Source: Nitrospira lenta (GTDB lineage Bacteria > Nitrospirota > Nitrospiria > Nitrospirales > Nitrospiraceae). Taken from it: a stretch of DNA of 7,334 bases. The position numbers and the translations under genes were made by a program. The stretch is from NCBI GenBank assembly GCA_945906715.1, contig CAMDRK010000125.1, forward strand, positions 1-7,334, written 5' to 3'. Shown here piece by piece: positions 1 to 6,080 of this stretch (the first letter of the stretch is position 1; each line of letters starts with the position of its first letter). The notes under the pieces were generated by a model, which made no database searches, had not been told where the DNA came from, and saw nothing but the letters and a program-made list of their open reading frames with translations.

Positions 1-24
1 GAGCCTGTTGCACAAACCCATTGA
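1..24 (+). repeat. IS left terminal inverted repeat
   Basis: TGTTGCACAAACCCATTGA at 6-24 matches the complement of 1601-1618 (TGTTGCTTAAACCCATGA), with two substitutions and one single-base length difference. GAG at 1-3 also matches GAG in the complement of 1621-1623, so the repeat may begin at base 1. The promoter -35 box of the transposase overlaps the inner edge. Confidence 0.75.
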
Positions 25-48
25 CACCTAAGTATTACTATGCATAAT
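21..48 (+). promoter_or_regulatory. Transposase promoter at the IS left end
   Basis: A perfect TTGACA (21-26) is followed after 16 bp by CATAAT (43-48), five of six matches to the -10 consensus. The start codon is 30 bp further on at 78. A GGAGG ribosome binding site at 66-70 leaves 7 bp to the ATG. The promoter lies within the IS end, so the element brings its own transcription. Confidence 0.6.
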
Positions 49-77
49 AGGCCCCAAGACTTCCTGGAGGTGACACG

Positions 78-1508
78 ATGGGCTATCACTTTCTCCCGTG
101 TGAGCGAGACCAACTCTATCTGATGCCCCCGGCCTTGCAGGATTGGATGCCGGAAGGCGATCTGACGTGGTTCATCCTGGATGCGGTGGCTCAGATGAAT
201 CTGACGGCCATCACCCGGACCTATCGAGCGGATGGCTGGGGACCGGCGGCGTATGAGCCGGCCATGATGGTGGCGCTGCTGCTGTATGCGTATTGCCTGG
301 GGGAACGGTCGAGTCGACGGATCGAGCGGCTATGTCAGCGGGATGTGGCCTTTCGCGTGATCACGGCCAATCAGGGCCCTGATCACACGACCCTCGCCCG
401 GTTCCGGCAGACCCACGAAATCGAACTAGCCAAGCTCTTCACGCAGGTACTGCAGCTCTGTGCGGAGGCGGGGTTGGTGAAGGTGGGGGGGGTGGCGTTG
501 GACGGGACCAAGATCAAGGCCAACGCGGCGCTAGCGTCGAATCGGACCGTCGAGACGATCGCGACAGAGGTCTCGCGGATGCTGACCGAGGCCCAGGTCA
601 CGGATGCGGCGGAGGATCGGCAGTATGGCCAGGAGCGGTGCGGCGACGAACTGCCGGAGGGTTTGCGGGATCGGAAGAGCCGGCTAGCTCGGTTACAGGT
701 GTGCCAAGAGCGGTTGACGCAGGAGGCGGCCACGGCCACGGCGCAGCAGCAGGCCAAGATCGAGACACGACAGGCCGAAGAGGCCGCCACCGGGCAGAAG
801 AAGCGAGGCCGCAAACCGAAGGCGCCCGAGGCGGCCGCGGACCGCGACGCCAAGGCGAATGTCACGGATCCGGACAGTCGCATCATGAAGACGCAGGCTG
901 GGTACGTCCAAGGCTACAACGCGCAAGCGGTGGTGACGAAGGACCAGATCATCGTGGCGGCTGAAGTGACGCAGGAAGAGAATGACATCAAGCAATTGTA
1001 CCCGATGCTGGAACGGGCGCAGGCCAATCTCAAGGCCATCGCATATCCGCATGCGGTCGGGACGGCCCTGGCCGATGCCGGCTATTGCAGCGAGGCCAAT
1101 CTGCTGGCGGCGGACCCGGCAGGGCCAGAGTTGTTGATGGCCACGAACAAGGACTGGAAACAGCGCAAGGCGCTGCGGGAGCCGCCGCCGCCACGCGGCC
1201 GCGCTCCGAAGGGGTTGACGGCCCGTGACCGCATGGAGCGCATGCTGCTGACGAAGCGTGGTCGTCGCCTCTACAAGAAGCGAGGCCAGACCGTAGAACC
1301 GGTGTTCGGACAGATCAAGAGTGCCCGGGGCTGTGACGGATTGATGCGCCGCGGCACGGCGGCCTGTGACAGTGAATGGAAACTGCTGTGTGCCACGCAT
1401 AATCTGTTGAAGCTTTGGCGACACGGGAAGGCGGGATGGATCAGTCGGCGCACGGGCCACACCCGACAGCGGTGTGGTCAGGGAAGCGGAAAGAAGAACG
1501 GGGGATAA
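78..1508 (+). CDS. IS1182 family transposase (DDE)
   Basis: This 476-residue protein catalyses cut-and-paste or copy-type movement of the IS on DNA. The N-terminal third (about 1-130) resembles the DUF772 DNA-binding region of IS1182/IS5-type transposases, including the stretch around PDHTTLARFR (101-110). The DDE/RNase H-like catalytic core follows. Candidate acidic residues are D142 in VALDGTKIKANA, D333 in LADAGYCSE, and E407 in TVEPVFGQIK, the family-typical C-terminal E context. Residues about 160-260 form a charged, Ala/Gln/Glu-rich helical insertion with a basic KKRGRKPK stretch (241-248). The frame is intact and full length for the family, so it may be active. The start is fixed by GGAGG 7 bp upstream. 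The final 25 residues are basic and low complexity. Several long antisense frames inside it are shadows of GC-rich codons. Confidence 0.95.
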   Translation: MGYHFLPCERDQLYLMPPALQDWMPEGDLTWFILDAVAQMNLTAITRTYRADGWGPAAYEPAMMVALLLYAYCLGERSSRRIERLCQRDVAFRVITANQGPDHTTLARFRQTHEIELAKLFTQVLQLCAEAGLVKVGGVALDGTKIKANAALASNRTVETIATEVSRMLTEAQVTDAAEDRQYGQERCGDELPEGLRDRKSRLARLQVCQERLTQEAATATAQQQAKIETRQAEEAATGQKKRGRKPKAPEAAADRDAKANVTDPDSRIMKTQAGYVQGYNAQAVVTKDQIIVAAEVTQEENDIKQLYPMLERAQANLKAIAYPHAVGTALADAGYCSEANLLAADPAGPELLMATNKDWKQRKALREPPPPRGRAPKGLTARDRMERMLLTKRGRRLYKKRGQTVEPVFGQIKSARGCDGLMRRGTAACDSEWKLLCATHNLLKLWRHGKAGWISRRTGHTRQRCGQGSGKKNGG

Positions 1509-1538
1509 CCCGCTCGAAAGCCCCGTTCCCGCATGGGC

Positions 1539-2372
1539 TCAGCACGAAAAAACCTGGCATGGCGCACCACGAAACCCATGCTGGGGACCAGATAGCTCGA
1601 TCATGGGTTTAAGCAACACACTCTCAGGTGTTCCGAAAAGACTTTTCACCTCAGATGGTGTCATTCCAGCCGTGATATACCGGCAAGCCTTCTGAGAGCT
1701 CGACTGTACTCGCTCCTGAATTTTGCGGGCAAGTCGGCTCAATTCCTGCTCGCTCGCGTCGAGCTTGGCGTCTGTCTCTTTGAAGCGGTCTACCAAAGAC
1801 CCACTTCGCTCTGACCGATTGCTGGGCGTACTACTCGCCTGGAGTTTCGCATTGATCTGCTGCAACATCTGCTCGACCTGCCGTTGTTGCTGATCTAATT
1901 TCATTGTCTTCTCACCAAGTGTTTGCTGAATTGCTGCCAGTTCCTTCCGCGACTGCTCCATGGCTTCTTCCTGGGCCTGGCTCTGTGCTTTAAGACGGCC
2001 TTGAATGCCCACTAGCTTGGATGCGGGAACTCGCAACAGGCGATACACCGTCACGGTGCCATCCGCGTTTGGTTCCTCAAAGGTCATTTGCGTCTCAATC
2101 ACGAGTCCCTGCGCTTCGAGGCTGGTGATCTGTGCGAAGTTCATCAGCTCAACCTTGCCCTGCTCAAACGCCTGCCGTCGCCCTTCTTCAACCGTCCGTG
2201 CCTTTGACGCCACCCCAACCACAAACAGCTCTTCTCCTTCGATAAAGGATGATTTCTCAGTCCAAAAAGGACGTGCATCCTTGGCGGCCCATGCAAGAGA
2301 AGTGGACAGGAGAATCCCTGTTAGTACGAATCCTGCAACGGAAATGGCTTGCCGCATCTTATGCTGACTCAT
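1539..2372 (-). CDS. Exported LPP20-like/coiled-coil protein with BamE-like domain, truncated by the IS
   Basis: The open frame gives 277 residues, of which about 251 are native and the last about 26 (from V-L-L-K-P-M) are translated from the IS right end. I chose the ATG at 2372: it starts a good Sec signal peptide (K5/R7, hydrophobic 8-25, AWA|A cleavage near 29), and GGAG lies 9 bp upstream. A further start 54 bp upstream has no signal-like N-terminus. Residues about 34-129 (RPFW..., FVVGVASKARTVEEGRRQAF) resemble the LPP20 lipoprotein family, though this protein has no lipobox. Residues about 127-227 are a Gln/Glu-rich predicted coiled coil. Residues 230-251 end in GMTPSEVKSLFGTPE, the opening motif of SmpA/OmlA (BamE-like) domains, and the rest of that domain is lost. 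It is probably periplasmic; its function is unknown and the present allele is likely impaired. Confidence 0.75.
   Translation of the reverse strand: MSQHKMRQAISVAGFVLTGILLSTSLAWAAKDARPFWTEKSSFIEGEELFVVGVASKARTVEEGRRQAFEQGKVELMNFAQITSLEAQGLVIETQMTFEEPNADGTVTVYRLLRVPASKLVGIQGRLKAQSQAQEEAMEQSRKELAAIQQTLGEKTMKLDQQQRQVEQMLQQINAKLQASSTPSNRSERSGSLVDRFKETDAKLDASEQELSRLARKIQERVQSSSQKACRYITAGMTPSEVKSLFGTPESVLLKPMIELSGPQHGFRGAPCQVFSC
1601..1623 (-). repeat. IS right terminal inverted repeat
   Basis: This is the complement of the left end. It lies inside the open reading frame of the interrupted exported-protein gene and is translated on the minus strand as part of that gene's foreign C-terminal tail (V-L-L-K-P-M-I...). 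Confidence 0.75.
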
Positions 2373-2484
2373 AGGTGGATTCTCCGAAATGTTGAGACGC
2401 TGTCCACTTCTTCCATTCTGTACCATCGAAGCACCACTGAATTAGTGCGCTTCTATCCCTCAGACCTAATGCGCGTATGCCTTC
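2373..2484. other. Short spacer between protease and exported-protein genes
   Basis: This 112-bp gap lies between two minus-strand genes. I see no convincing terminator hairpin and no strong promoter, so read-through from the protease gene is possible. GGAG of the downstream gene's ribosome binding site lies at its end. Confidence 0.4.
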
Positions 2485-3336
2485 CTACTTCCAACACTCC
2501 ACCACGGTCGTCCATTCGTGCGCCTCGTCGCCGAGATCGGCGAGCGACTTCTCCCGCGCGAAGAATGAGCTGCCAGTTTTGTGGGGGACCTTGTGAGCCT
2601 CGAGGAATGCGGTCAAGGTTTGCCCACTGACCGCAAAATTGACATTCTGCGGTAAGGTCCCGGTGTACTTTGCCATCACCGTGTCCGAGAGCTTCATACT
2701 GACCATCCCCACCACCTGCCCTTTCTTGTTCATCACCGGGCTGCCACTCGAACCCGGTTGTATAGGCGCGGTGATTTGAATCTGGTTACTGTTGTTGCCC
2801 AGGCCGGTGATTGCGCTGACCACCCCCGGCGTGAGATTGCCGCCCGAGGACAGCACACTGTCGAGCGGAAAGCCGAACACCACGATATCCTGCCCCTGAC
2901 GCAAGCTGGCTGGGTCTGGTGACAGTGCGGCAGTGGCACGCGTCTCGCCAGGTATTTTGAGCAAGGCAAGATCACTAATCTCATCGCGCGTGATCACCTG
3001 CACCACGTCGCTGCGCCCTTGCACACGGACTTCTTTGCAACTGGCAACCACATGATGGTTAGTAATGGCGTGGCCTTCCGGACTGACAACAAAAGCCGTC
3101 CCGGTGCCTTTCTTGGTCAGCGCCCCTCCTGATGGTGCCAGGTTTCCTGCCGCCGCAGCCAATTCGTTTTCATGCCGCAACACCTGCCCCGGCCTCCAGT
3201 TTGAGGACAGGCGTTCCGCCTCAGCGCGTAGGGCTGGACTCAAGGTGATTGAGTCACGAAGTTTTTTCGCGTTTTCATCTGCCTGTGCGGCAGCCAAATT
3301 GACCCATGCATAGGCCAGCACCCTATCTTCCGTCAC
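2485..3336 (-). CDS. Trypsin-like (HtrA-type fold) serine protease, C-terminal part of a split Sel1-protease
   Basis: This 283-residue frame starts at GTG and overlaps the stop of the upstream Sel1 gene as GTGA. Residues 70-245 form a chymotrypsin-fold peptidase: catalytic H95 in ITNHHVV, D122 in EISDLALLKI and S197 in QPGSSGSPV (a GSSGSP variant of the usual GNSGGP). No PDZ domain follows; a short tail ends in ECWK. The first 20 residues (VTEDRVLAYAWVNLAAAQAD) are not protease but the second half of a Sel1 repeat, and 21-60 are a helical linker. There is no signal peptide of its own, although relatives of this protease type normally act outside the cytoplasm. The parts fit a tetratricopeptide/Sel1-repeat serine protease made as one chain, now cut by a frameshift. 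All three catalytic residues are intact. Confidence 0.88.
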   Translation of the reverse strand: MTEDRVLAYAWVNLAAAQADENAKKLRDSITLSPALRAEAERLSSNWRPGQVLRHENELAAAAGNLAPSGGALTKKGTGTAFVVSPEGHAITNHHVVASCKEVRVQGRSDVVQVITRDEISDLALLKIPGETRATAALSPDPASLRQGQDIVVFGFPLDSVLSSGGNLTPGVVSAITGLGNNSNQIQITAPIQPGSSGSPVMNKKGQVVGMVSMKLSDTVMAKYTGTLPQNVNFAVSGQTLTAFLEAHKVPHKTGSSFFAREKSLADLGDEAHEWTTVVECWK

Positions 3337-4199
3337 GTCTCGCTATTGGCATACAGCCATCCGAGCCTGTACTGCGCATACGCATGCCCCTGGGCGCCCG
3401 ACTTTTGCCACCACTCCACTGCCTTGGAGGCATCCTTCGGCACGCCATTTCCGGTTTGATACAGCCCCCCGAGGTTGGACTGTGCAAACGCATTCCCCTG
3501 TGCAGCCGCTTTCTCGTACCACTGCCGTGCTTGAACATAATCCTTCGGCACGCCATGCCCGAATTCATAGAGCCCTCCGAGGTTGTTCTGCGCACCCGCG
3601 TGCCCCTGGGCGGCGGCTTTCTCCCACCATTGTCGCGCCTGCGCGTAATCCTGCAGCACGCCCTTTCCCTCGATATACAGCAGACCGAGCCAGACCTGCG
3701 CATCCGCCTGCCCCTGGGCGGCCGCTTTCTCATACCACTGTCGCGCCTGCGCGTAATCCTGCGGCACGCCGGACCCGTAGTAGTACAGCCCACCGAGATT
3801 GACCTGCGCCTTGGCGAGTCCCTGAGCTGCGGCTTTCTCGTACCATTGTCGCGCCTGCGCGTAATCCTGCGGCACGCCCTTTCCCTCGATATACAGCCAA
3901 CCGAGGCTGTTCTGCGCCTTCGCATGCCCCTGGGCGGCCGCTTTCTCGTACCACTGTCGCGCTTGCGCGTAATCCTGAGGCACGCCTTGTCCGTCGCGAT
4001 ACAGACCACCTAGATTGACCTGTGCGTCAGCATCGCCGGATGCTGCCTGTTTTTTCAATTCTACAAAACTCTTTTCAGTACTCGCTGCCGCTTCCTGTTT
4101 CGAAGATGACGGCGACGCGGACTCGCCACATGCGCCCACCAGGACTGCAACCATTAATGTAAAGATCAGCTTTCCGTGGGCCATGTGGTTCTTTCTCAA
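3333..4199 (-). CDS. Sel1-repeat lipoprotein, N-terminal part of a split Sel1-protease
   Basis: The product is 288 residues. The N-terminus has a basic start, hydrophobic 11-20 and a lipobox-like V-G-A-C (C24), predicting an outer-membrane-facing lipoprotein. After a Ser/Ala-rich linker come six complete 36-residue Sel1 repeats (57-92, 93-128, 129-164, 165-200, 201-236, 237-272), each following A-x-A-Q-x-x-L-G-x-L-Y-x-x-G-x-G-V-x-x-D. The seventh stops after 15 residues (AYAQYRLGWLYANSE, then T and TGA). Its other half continues in the next frame as the start of the protease gene. The listed start is TTG at 4199, with AGAGG 6 bp upstream; ATG at 4184 is an alternative with a weaker site and would still encode the lipobox. 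Sel1 repeats form alpha-solenoids that bind other proteins, so a targeting or scaffold role for the protease is inferred. Confidence 0.9.
   Translation of the reverse strand: MRKNHMAHGKLIFTLMVAVLVGACGESASPSSSKQEAAASTEKSFVELKKQAASGDADAQVNLGGLYRDGQGVPQDYAQARQWYEKAAAQGHAKAQNSLGWLYIEGKGVPQDYAQARQWYEKAAAQGLAKAQVNLGGLYYYGSGVPQDYAQARQWYEKAAAQGQADAQVWLGLLYIEGKGVLQDYAQARQWWEKAAAQGHAGAQNNLGGLYEFGHGVPKDYVQARQWYEKAAAQGNAFAQSNLGGLYQTGNGVPKDASKAVEWWQKSGAQGHAYAQYRLGWLYANSET
3384..4031 (-). repeat. Tandem 108-bp coding repeats (six Sel1 units)
   Basis: Six 108-bp units encode the complete Sel1 repeats. Parts of adjacent units are nearly identical at DNA level: the segment coding Q-D-Y-A-Q-A-R-Q-W-Y-E-K recurs with very few changes in units 1-4. 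Such repeats are prone to unequal recombination and to slippage or assembly errors, which matters for the frame break just downstream. Long plus-strand open frames here are mirror images of the repeat. Confidence 0.9.
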
Positions 4200-4235
4200 G
4201 GAAATCCTCTCTTTTGTGCCATCTAATGAAAAACC

Positions 4236-4264
4236 AGGCTAGCCCGACCGTGGAGAAGCGTCAA
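4236..4264 (-). promoter_or_regulatory. Possible promoter of the Sel1/protease genes
   Basis: On the minus strand TTGACG (4259-4264) is followed after 17 bp by TAGCCT (4236-4241). The -35 box is good (five of six) but the -10 box is poor (three of six). It lies 37-65 bp upstream of the TTG start at 4199. It is the best candidate I see in this gap. Confidence 0.3.
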
Positions 4265-4498
4265 TCCTATTTATGGGTAAGATGCTGCTATTTTCTTCTG
4301 GAGGAGTCATCCAAGATGGGACTTTGTGTCGCTACCAGCTATTTCAGACGCCAGCTACTTCCTTTTCCACCACTCCCACGACGACGCACACAGCTGCAAA
4401 GCCAGGGGCGAACTTCTGGGGGTCGTTGCTTGACTTGGCACCTGAGATTCCCTGCTACCTTGGAACATGGTGATATCGGAGGCAAGCTCAGAGAAACA
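4265..4498. other. Gene-free stretch downstream of the HigA-type antitoxin gene
   Basis: I find no supported gene, RNA or long hairpin here. A plus-strand frame with GGAGGAG ahead of an ATG at 4316 would give about 67 residues, but it is low complexity with no recognisable domain. No clear terminator follows the antitoxin stop at 4499, and none of the hairpin family seen at 5154-6307 is present. Confidence 0.4.
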
Positions 4499-4783
4499 TT
4501 ACGCCGCGAATTCTAGACGGACTGTGCGCCCAATCCGCGCTTCAAGCGTGATCAGCATTTCAAGGCTGAACTTGTCCCATTTGCCACGCACGAGGTCGGA
4601 GACGCGGGATTGTGCAATGCCCAGGCGCTTGGCTGCATCAGATTGGGTGAGCTTGTGTTTTTTGATGTAGAGGCGAAGGTCACTCATCAAATTCACCCGC
4701 ATTTGGAGCACGGTGGCCTCGGCAGGATCAAAACCAAGGTCGACAAAAACATTGCCAGTGGATTTGGTCACTTTCTTTTTCAT
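4499..4783 (-). CDS. higA: HigA-type XRE antitoxin
   Basis: This 94-residue protein neutralises the adjacent toxin and probably represses the operon. After a basic start (MKKKVTKS) and a VFVDLGFDPAEA stretch (12-23), residues 45-66 (LTQSDAAKRLGIAQSRVSDLVR) form a classic Cro/C1-type helix-turn-helix, with the conserved Q47, A50-A51, R60 and S62-D63 positions. The domain layout matches the HTH_37 group of antitoxins paired with Gp49-like toxins. The start at 4783 is set by GGAG 8 bp upstream, inside the end of the toxin gene, and by the family start; a longer frame to 4918 runs through the toxin gene and is not real. It lies 2 bp after the toxin stop (TGA TC ATG), so the two genes are translationally linked. 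Confidence 0.9.
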   Translation of the reverse strand: MKKKVTKSTGNVFVDLGFDPAEATVLQMRVNLMSDLRLYIKKHKLTQSDAAKRLGIAQSRVSDLVRGKWDKFSLEMLITLEARIGRTVRLEFAA

Positions 4784-4785
4784 GA

Positions 4786-5100
4786 TCAATCTCCGATCTG
4801 TCGATAACGTGTCCGGGCTAACTCGATGTCTTCTCTTTTGGTCTTCTGTGTCTTCTTCTGGAACGCATGCAGCACGTAGATAGCCTCCGCGAACTTGGCG
4901 ACATAGAGTACACGCCATTCTCCTAGGACGTGTATCCGAATTTCTCGAACGCCGGCCCCCACCTCTTTCCTGGGCTTCCAGTCCGAGGGGTCCAGACCCC
5001 GCTGCACAAATCCTAACTCGAACCCGGCCGCACGCCGGGCTTCAGCCGGAAACTCTTTCAGGTCTTCGAGGCTGGAGCCGACGAACACCAGGCGTTTCAT
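4786..5100 (-). CDS. higB: HigB-type (Gp49-like, RelE superfamily) toxin
   Basis: This 104-residue protein belongs to the phage-derived Gp49-like branch of RelE/HigB toxins, which in studied members are ribosome-dependent mRNA nucleases. Diagnostic features are VREIRIHVLGEWRVLYVAKF (51-70), the strand-turn-strand core, then IYVLHAFQKKTQKT (74-87) and a charged C-terminal helix (EDIELARTRYRQ). R52, R55, R63 and K82-K83 are candidate RNA-contact or catalytic residues by family analogy. The gene order is toxin first, as in other higBA loci. No ribosome binding site precedes the ATG, and the -10 box ends only 6 bp before it, so translation is probably leaderless. The frame is complete. Confidence 0.9.
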   Translation of the reverse strand: MKRLVFVGSSLEDLKEFPAEARRAAGFELGFVQRGLDPSDWKPRKEVGAGVREIRIHVLGEWRVLYVAKFAEAIYVLHAFQKKTQKTKREDIELARTRYRQIGD

Positions 5101-5106
5101 GCCAGA

Positions 5107-5135
5107 ATTATATAAGTTTGTTGATTGATTATCAA
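5107..5135 (-). promoter_or_regulatory. higBA promoter, predicted leaderless
   Basis: On the minus strand TTGATA (5130-5135) and a perfect TATAAT (5107-5112) are separated by exactly 17 bp. The hexamer ends 6 bp before the higB ATG (5098-5100), so the expected transcription start falls on or within a base of the A of ATG. No Shine-Dalgarno sequence is present in those 6 bp. Confidence 0.7.
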
Positions 5136-5136
5136 T
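5124..5136. promoter_or_regulatory. Palindromic operator candidate over the higBA -35 box
   Basis: ATTGATTATCAAT is a perfect 6+1+6 palindrome that covers the -35 hexamer. Dyads of this size at this place are typical binding sites for helix-turn-helix antitoxins. Binding by the HigA-type protein is inferred. Confidence 0.55.
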
Positions 5137-5153
5137 GTTCTTAGATAAGGCTC

Positions 5154-5244
5154 GATGGCGGGTGTTATGCTCTCACTGCGCGCATGCACCGATCACCTTC
5201 TGAGGTGAGGGGTGCGCGAGCACAAGAGCATGACAGCCACCATC
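5154..5244. repeat. Long imperfect hairpin A
   Basis: The left arm begins GATGGCGGGTGTTATGCTCT and the complement of the right arm begins GATGGTGGCTGTCATGCTCT. Inner boxes are TGCGCGC on the left and GCGCGAGCA on the right. The apex is TCACCT-TCTG-AGGTGA (5193-5208). The stretch GTTATGCTCTCACTGCGCGC is shared exactly with hairpin C, but the apical part differs. It lies just upstream of the higBA promoter. Confidence 0.8.
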
Positions 5245-5282
5245 TCTTCCTCTCCCTCCCCCTCCCCAAGCCGCTGAATGAC

Positions 5283-5395
5283 AAAAATTAGGAAGGGCGT
5301 CTGTCGAACTCTCGATTGCGCGCGTCCAACGAGGGCCTTCCGAGGCCGCGCGTTGCGCGAGCAGGAGAGTTTGGCAGACGCCCTTCCTGATCTTT
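5283..5395 (-). terminator. Hairpin B, probable terminator of the RelE-like toxin operon
   Basis: The 24-bp arms (5290-5313 and 5365-5388) pair with only two G-T wobbles, beginning AGGAAGGGCGTCTG. Pairing extends outward to 5283/5395 with one mismatch. On the minus strand the stem starts about 24 bp after the toxin stop (5419) and is followed by AATTTTTG, as in an intrinsic terminator. The inner 47-bp core (5317-5363) is 46/47 identical to that of hairpin C, although the arms are unrelated. Confidence 0.65.
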
Positions 5396-5418
5396 CCGAT
5401 CTTCTCGACTGTGAGAAC

Positions 5419-5706
5419 CTACCCTCGCTCACTGAGTCTCTGTAGGATGTCTTCGTACACTGTTTTGCGGTGCTGAATTCCTAGTATCCATACCTCATTC
5501 TCTTCGATCTTGTACACGACCCGATAGTCCCCAACACGCAGCTTCCAGTAGCCTTTCAGGGTTTTGCGAAGGGGAGCCCCGTACTGGTGCGGAGCGTGAG
5601 TCAGCCGCGACTCGATTGCACCGGCTATTCTCCGATGGAGATTTTGTGGAATGCGCGGGATATCTTCGTCAGCAATGGCGGGGTGGTACCGAAGCTCGAA
5701 GGACAC
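5419..5706 (-). CDS. RelE/ParE-family toxin
   Basis: This 95-residue protein shows the RelE/ParE fold signature: an N-terminal MSFELRYHPAI strand, two helices, L50-K51 followed by WKLRVGDYRVVYKI (54-67), then EVWILGIQHRKTVYED (71-86). R57, R62, H79-R80 and Y84 occupy the conserved basic/aromatic positions of RelE-type mRNA interferases. Whether it cleaves mRNA or inhibits gyrase (ParE) cannot be told from sequence alone. The start codon is GTG placed immediately after the antitoxin stop (TAA GTG) with no good ribosome binding site, implying coupled translation that keeps toxin below antitoxin. The antitoxin-first order is opposite to the neighbouring higBA. A hairpin terminator follows. Confidence 0.88.
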   Translation of the reverse strand: MSFELRYHPAIADEDIPRIPQNLHRRIAGAIESRLTHAPHQYGAPLRKTLKGYWKLRVGDYRVVYKIEENEVWILGIQHRKTVYEDILQRLSERG

Positions 5707-5955
5707 TTAGCGTCTCGATCGCTTGAGATGTGCCCAAGTTTGCGAATGCGTCATGGCCTTGCTCCGGTCGAGCGTCTGCTCTCGATCTTTCGCCAGGCCG
5801 GCAAGGGCTCGGTCCTCTTCTACCTCCAGCGCATCTTTCACGAGATCTCGCACTTTGAGCGACAGCGAGACGCCATCTCGCTTGGCCCAGCGGCGAAGCC
5901 CTTCGTAGACCGGCTCTTCCAGGACAACATTCACGCGAGGATTAGTTGTGGGCAT
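5707..5955 (-). CDS. Ribbon-helix-helix-type antitoxin
   Basis: This 82-residue partner lies directly upstream of the RelE/ParE-type toxin. Residues 5-14 (NPRVNVVLEE) look like the DNA-contacting beta strand of a ribbon-helix-helix protein, followed by two helices (PVYEGLRRWAKRDG and SLSLKVRDLVKDALEVEE). The C-terminal half (50-82) is polar and probably forms the toxin-binding tail. It likely neutralises the toxin and represses its own promoter. The start is supported by GAGGTGAG (5962-5969) about 7-8 bp upstream. The assignment rests on size, pattern and operon position; it could equally be called RelB-, ParD- or CopG-like. Confidence 0.8.
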   Translation of the reverse strand: MPTTNPRVNVVLEEPVYEGLRRWAKRDGVSLSLKVRDLVKDALEVEEDRALAGLAKDREQTLDRSKAMTHSQTWAHLKRSRR

Positions 5956-5961
5956 AGTGTT

Positions 5962-6018
5962 CTCACCTCAGGTTTTACGTGCGAAAAGAAGTGTACCACA
6001 TGTGATGGACCACGACAA
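5962..6018 (-). promoter_or_regulatory. Promoter and ribosome binding site of the RHH/RelE module
   Basis: On the minus strand TTGTCG (6013-6018) and TACACT (5990-5995) lie 17 bp apart, each with four of six consensus matches. A strong GAGGTGAG site (5962-5969) precedes the antitoxin ATG. The predicted leader is about 30 nt, unlike the leaderless higBA promoter. Confidence 0.45.
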
Positions 6019-6080
6019 TATAGAAGTGAGGCCCGCGCAACAGAACCACGACCTCGTGCCCGGCTTCGTATAATACAGCC

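Larger units (their letters stand above)
1..1623 (+). mobile_element. IS1182-like insertion sequence, about 1.6 kb
   Basis: The element consists of one DDE transposase gene (78-1508) between imperfect terminal inverted repeats. The left end (6-24) and the complement of the right end (1601-1618) both read TGTTGC, two variable bases, then AAACCCA. A shared GAG just outside could extend the repeat to base 1 and to 1623, so the exact ends are uncertain by a few bases. No target duplication can be shown because at most five bases of left flank are visible. The element has interrupted a minus-strand gene whose reading frame runs into the right end. A subterminal inverted repeat (AAACCCATG at 1572-1580, CATGGGTTT at 1602-1610) can form a hairpin at the right end. 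The window starts essentially at the element's end, as happens when a contig breaks at a multicopy IS; that is a guess. Confidence 0.85.
5154..5395. repeat. Composite hairpin-doublet unit, copy 1
   Basis: This unit contains a long hairpin (5154-5244), a pyrimidine tract with C-runs (5245-5267), the box CCGCTG (5271-5276), an A-rich patch, and a second long hairpin (5283-5395). The same order occurs in the same orientation at 6081-6307. The two copies bracket the RHH/RelE-like TA module. Confidence 0.65.

Noticed and set aside
693..1460. Long minus-strand frame inside the transposase gene
   Set aside because: Composition is Arg/Leu/His-rich with no domain, and it is antisense to a clear DDE transposase.
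3384..4031. Regular repeats suggesting a CRISPR array, and plus-strand open frames of about 235 residues
   Set aside because: The 108-bp units are in frame and encode Sel1 repeats on the minus strand; the opposite-strand frames are mirror images.
4214..4516. Plus-strand frame in the gap beside higA, with GGAGGAG ahead of an internal ATG
   Set aside because: Low-complexity basic translation, no recognisable motif, and overlap with the end of higA.
4784..4918. Longer start for higA at 4918
   Set aside because: The extension overlaps the toxin gene; the internal ATG at 4783 has a good ribosome binding site and matches the family start.
5193..5432. Open frame through hairpins A and B
   Set aside because: It runs through inverted repeats and has no plausible protein pattern or ribosome binding site.
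6066..6080. TATAAT at 6069-6074 as a plus-strand promoter
   Set aside because: There is no -35 box at suitable spacing and no plus-strand gene downstream; it sits in a small GGCT/AGCC hairpin.
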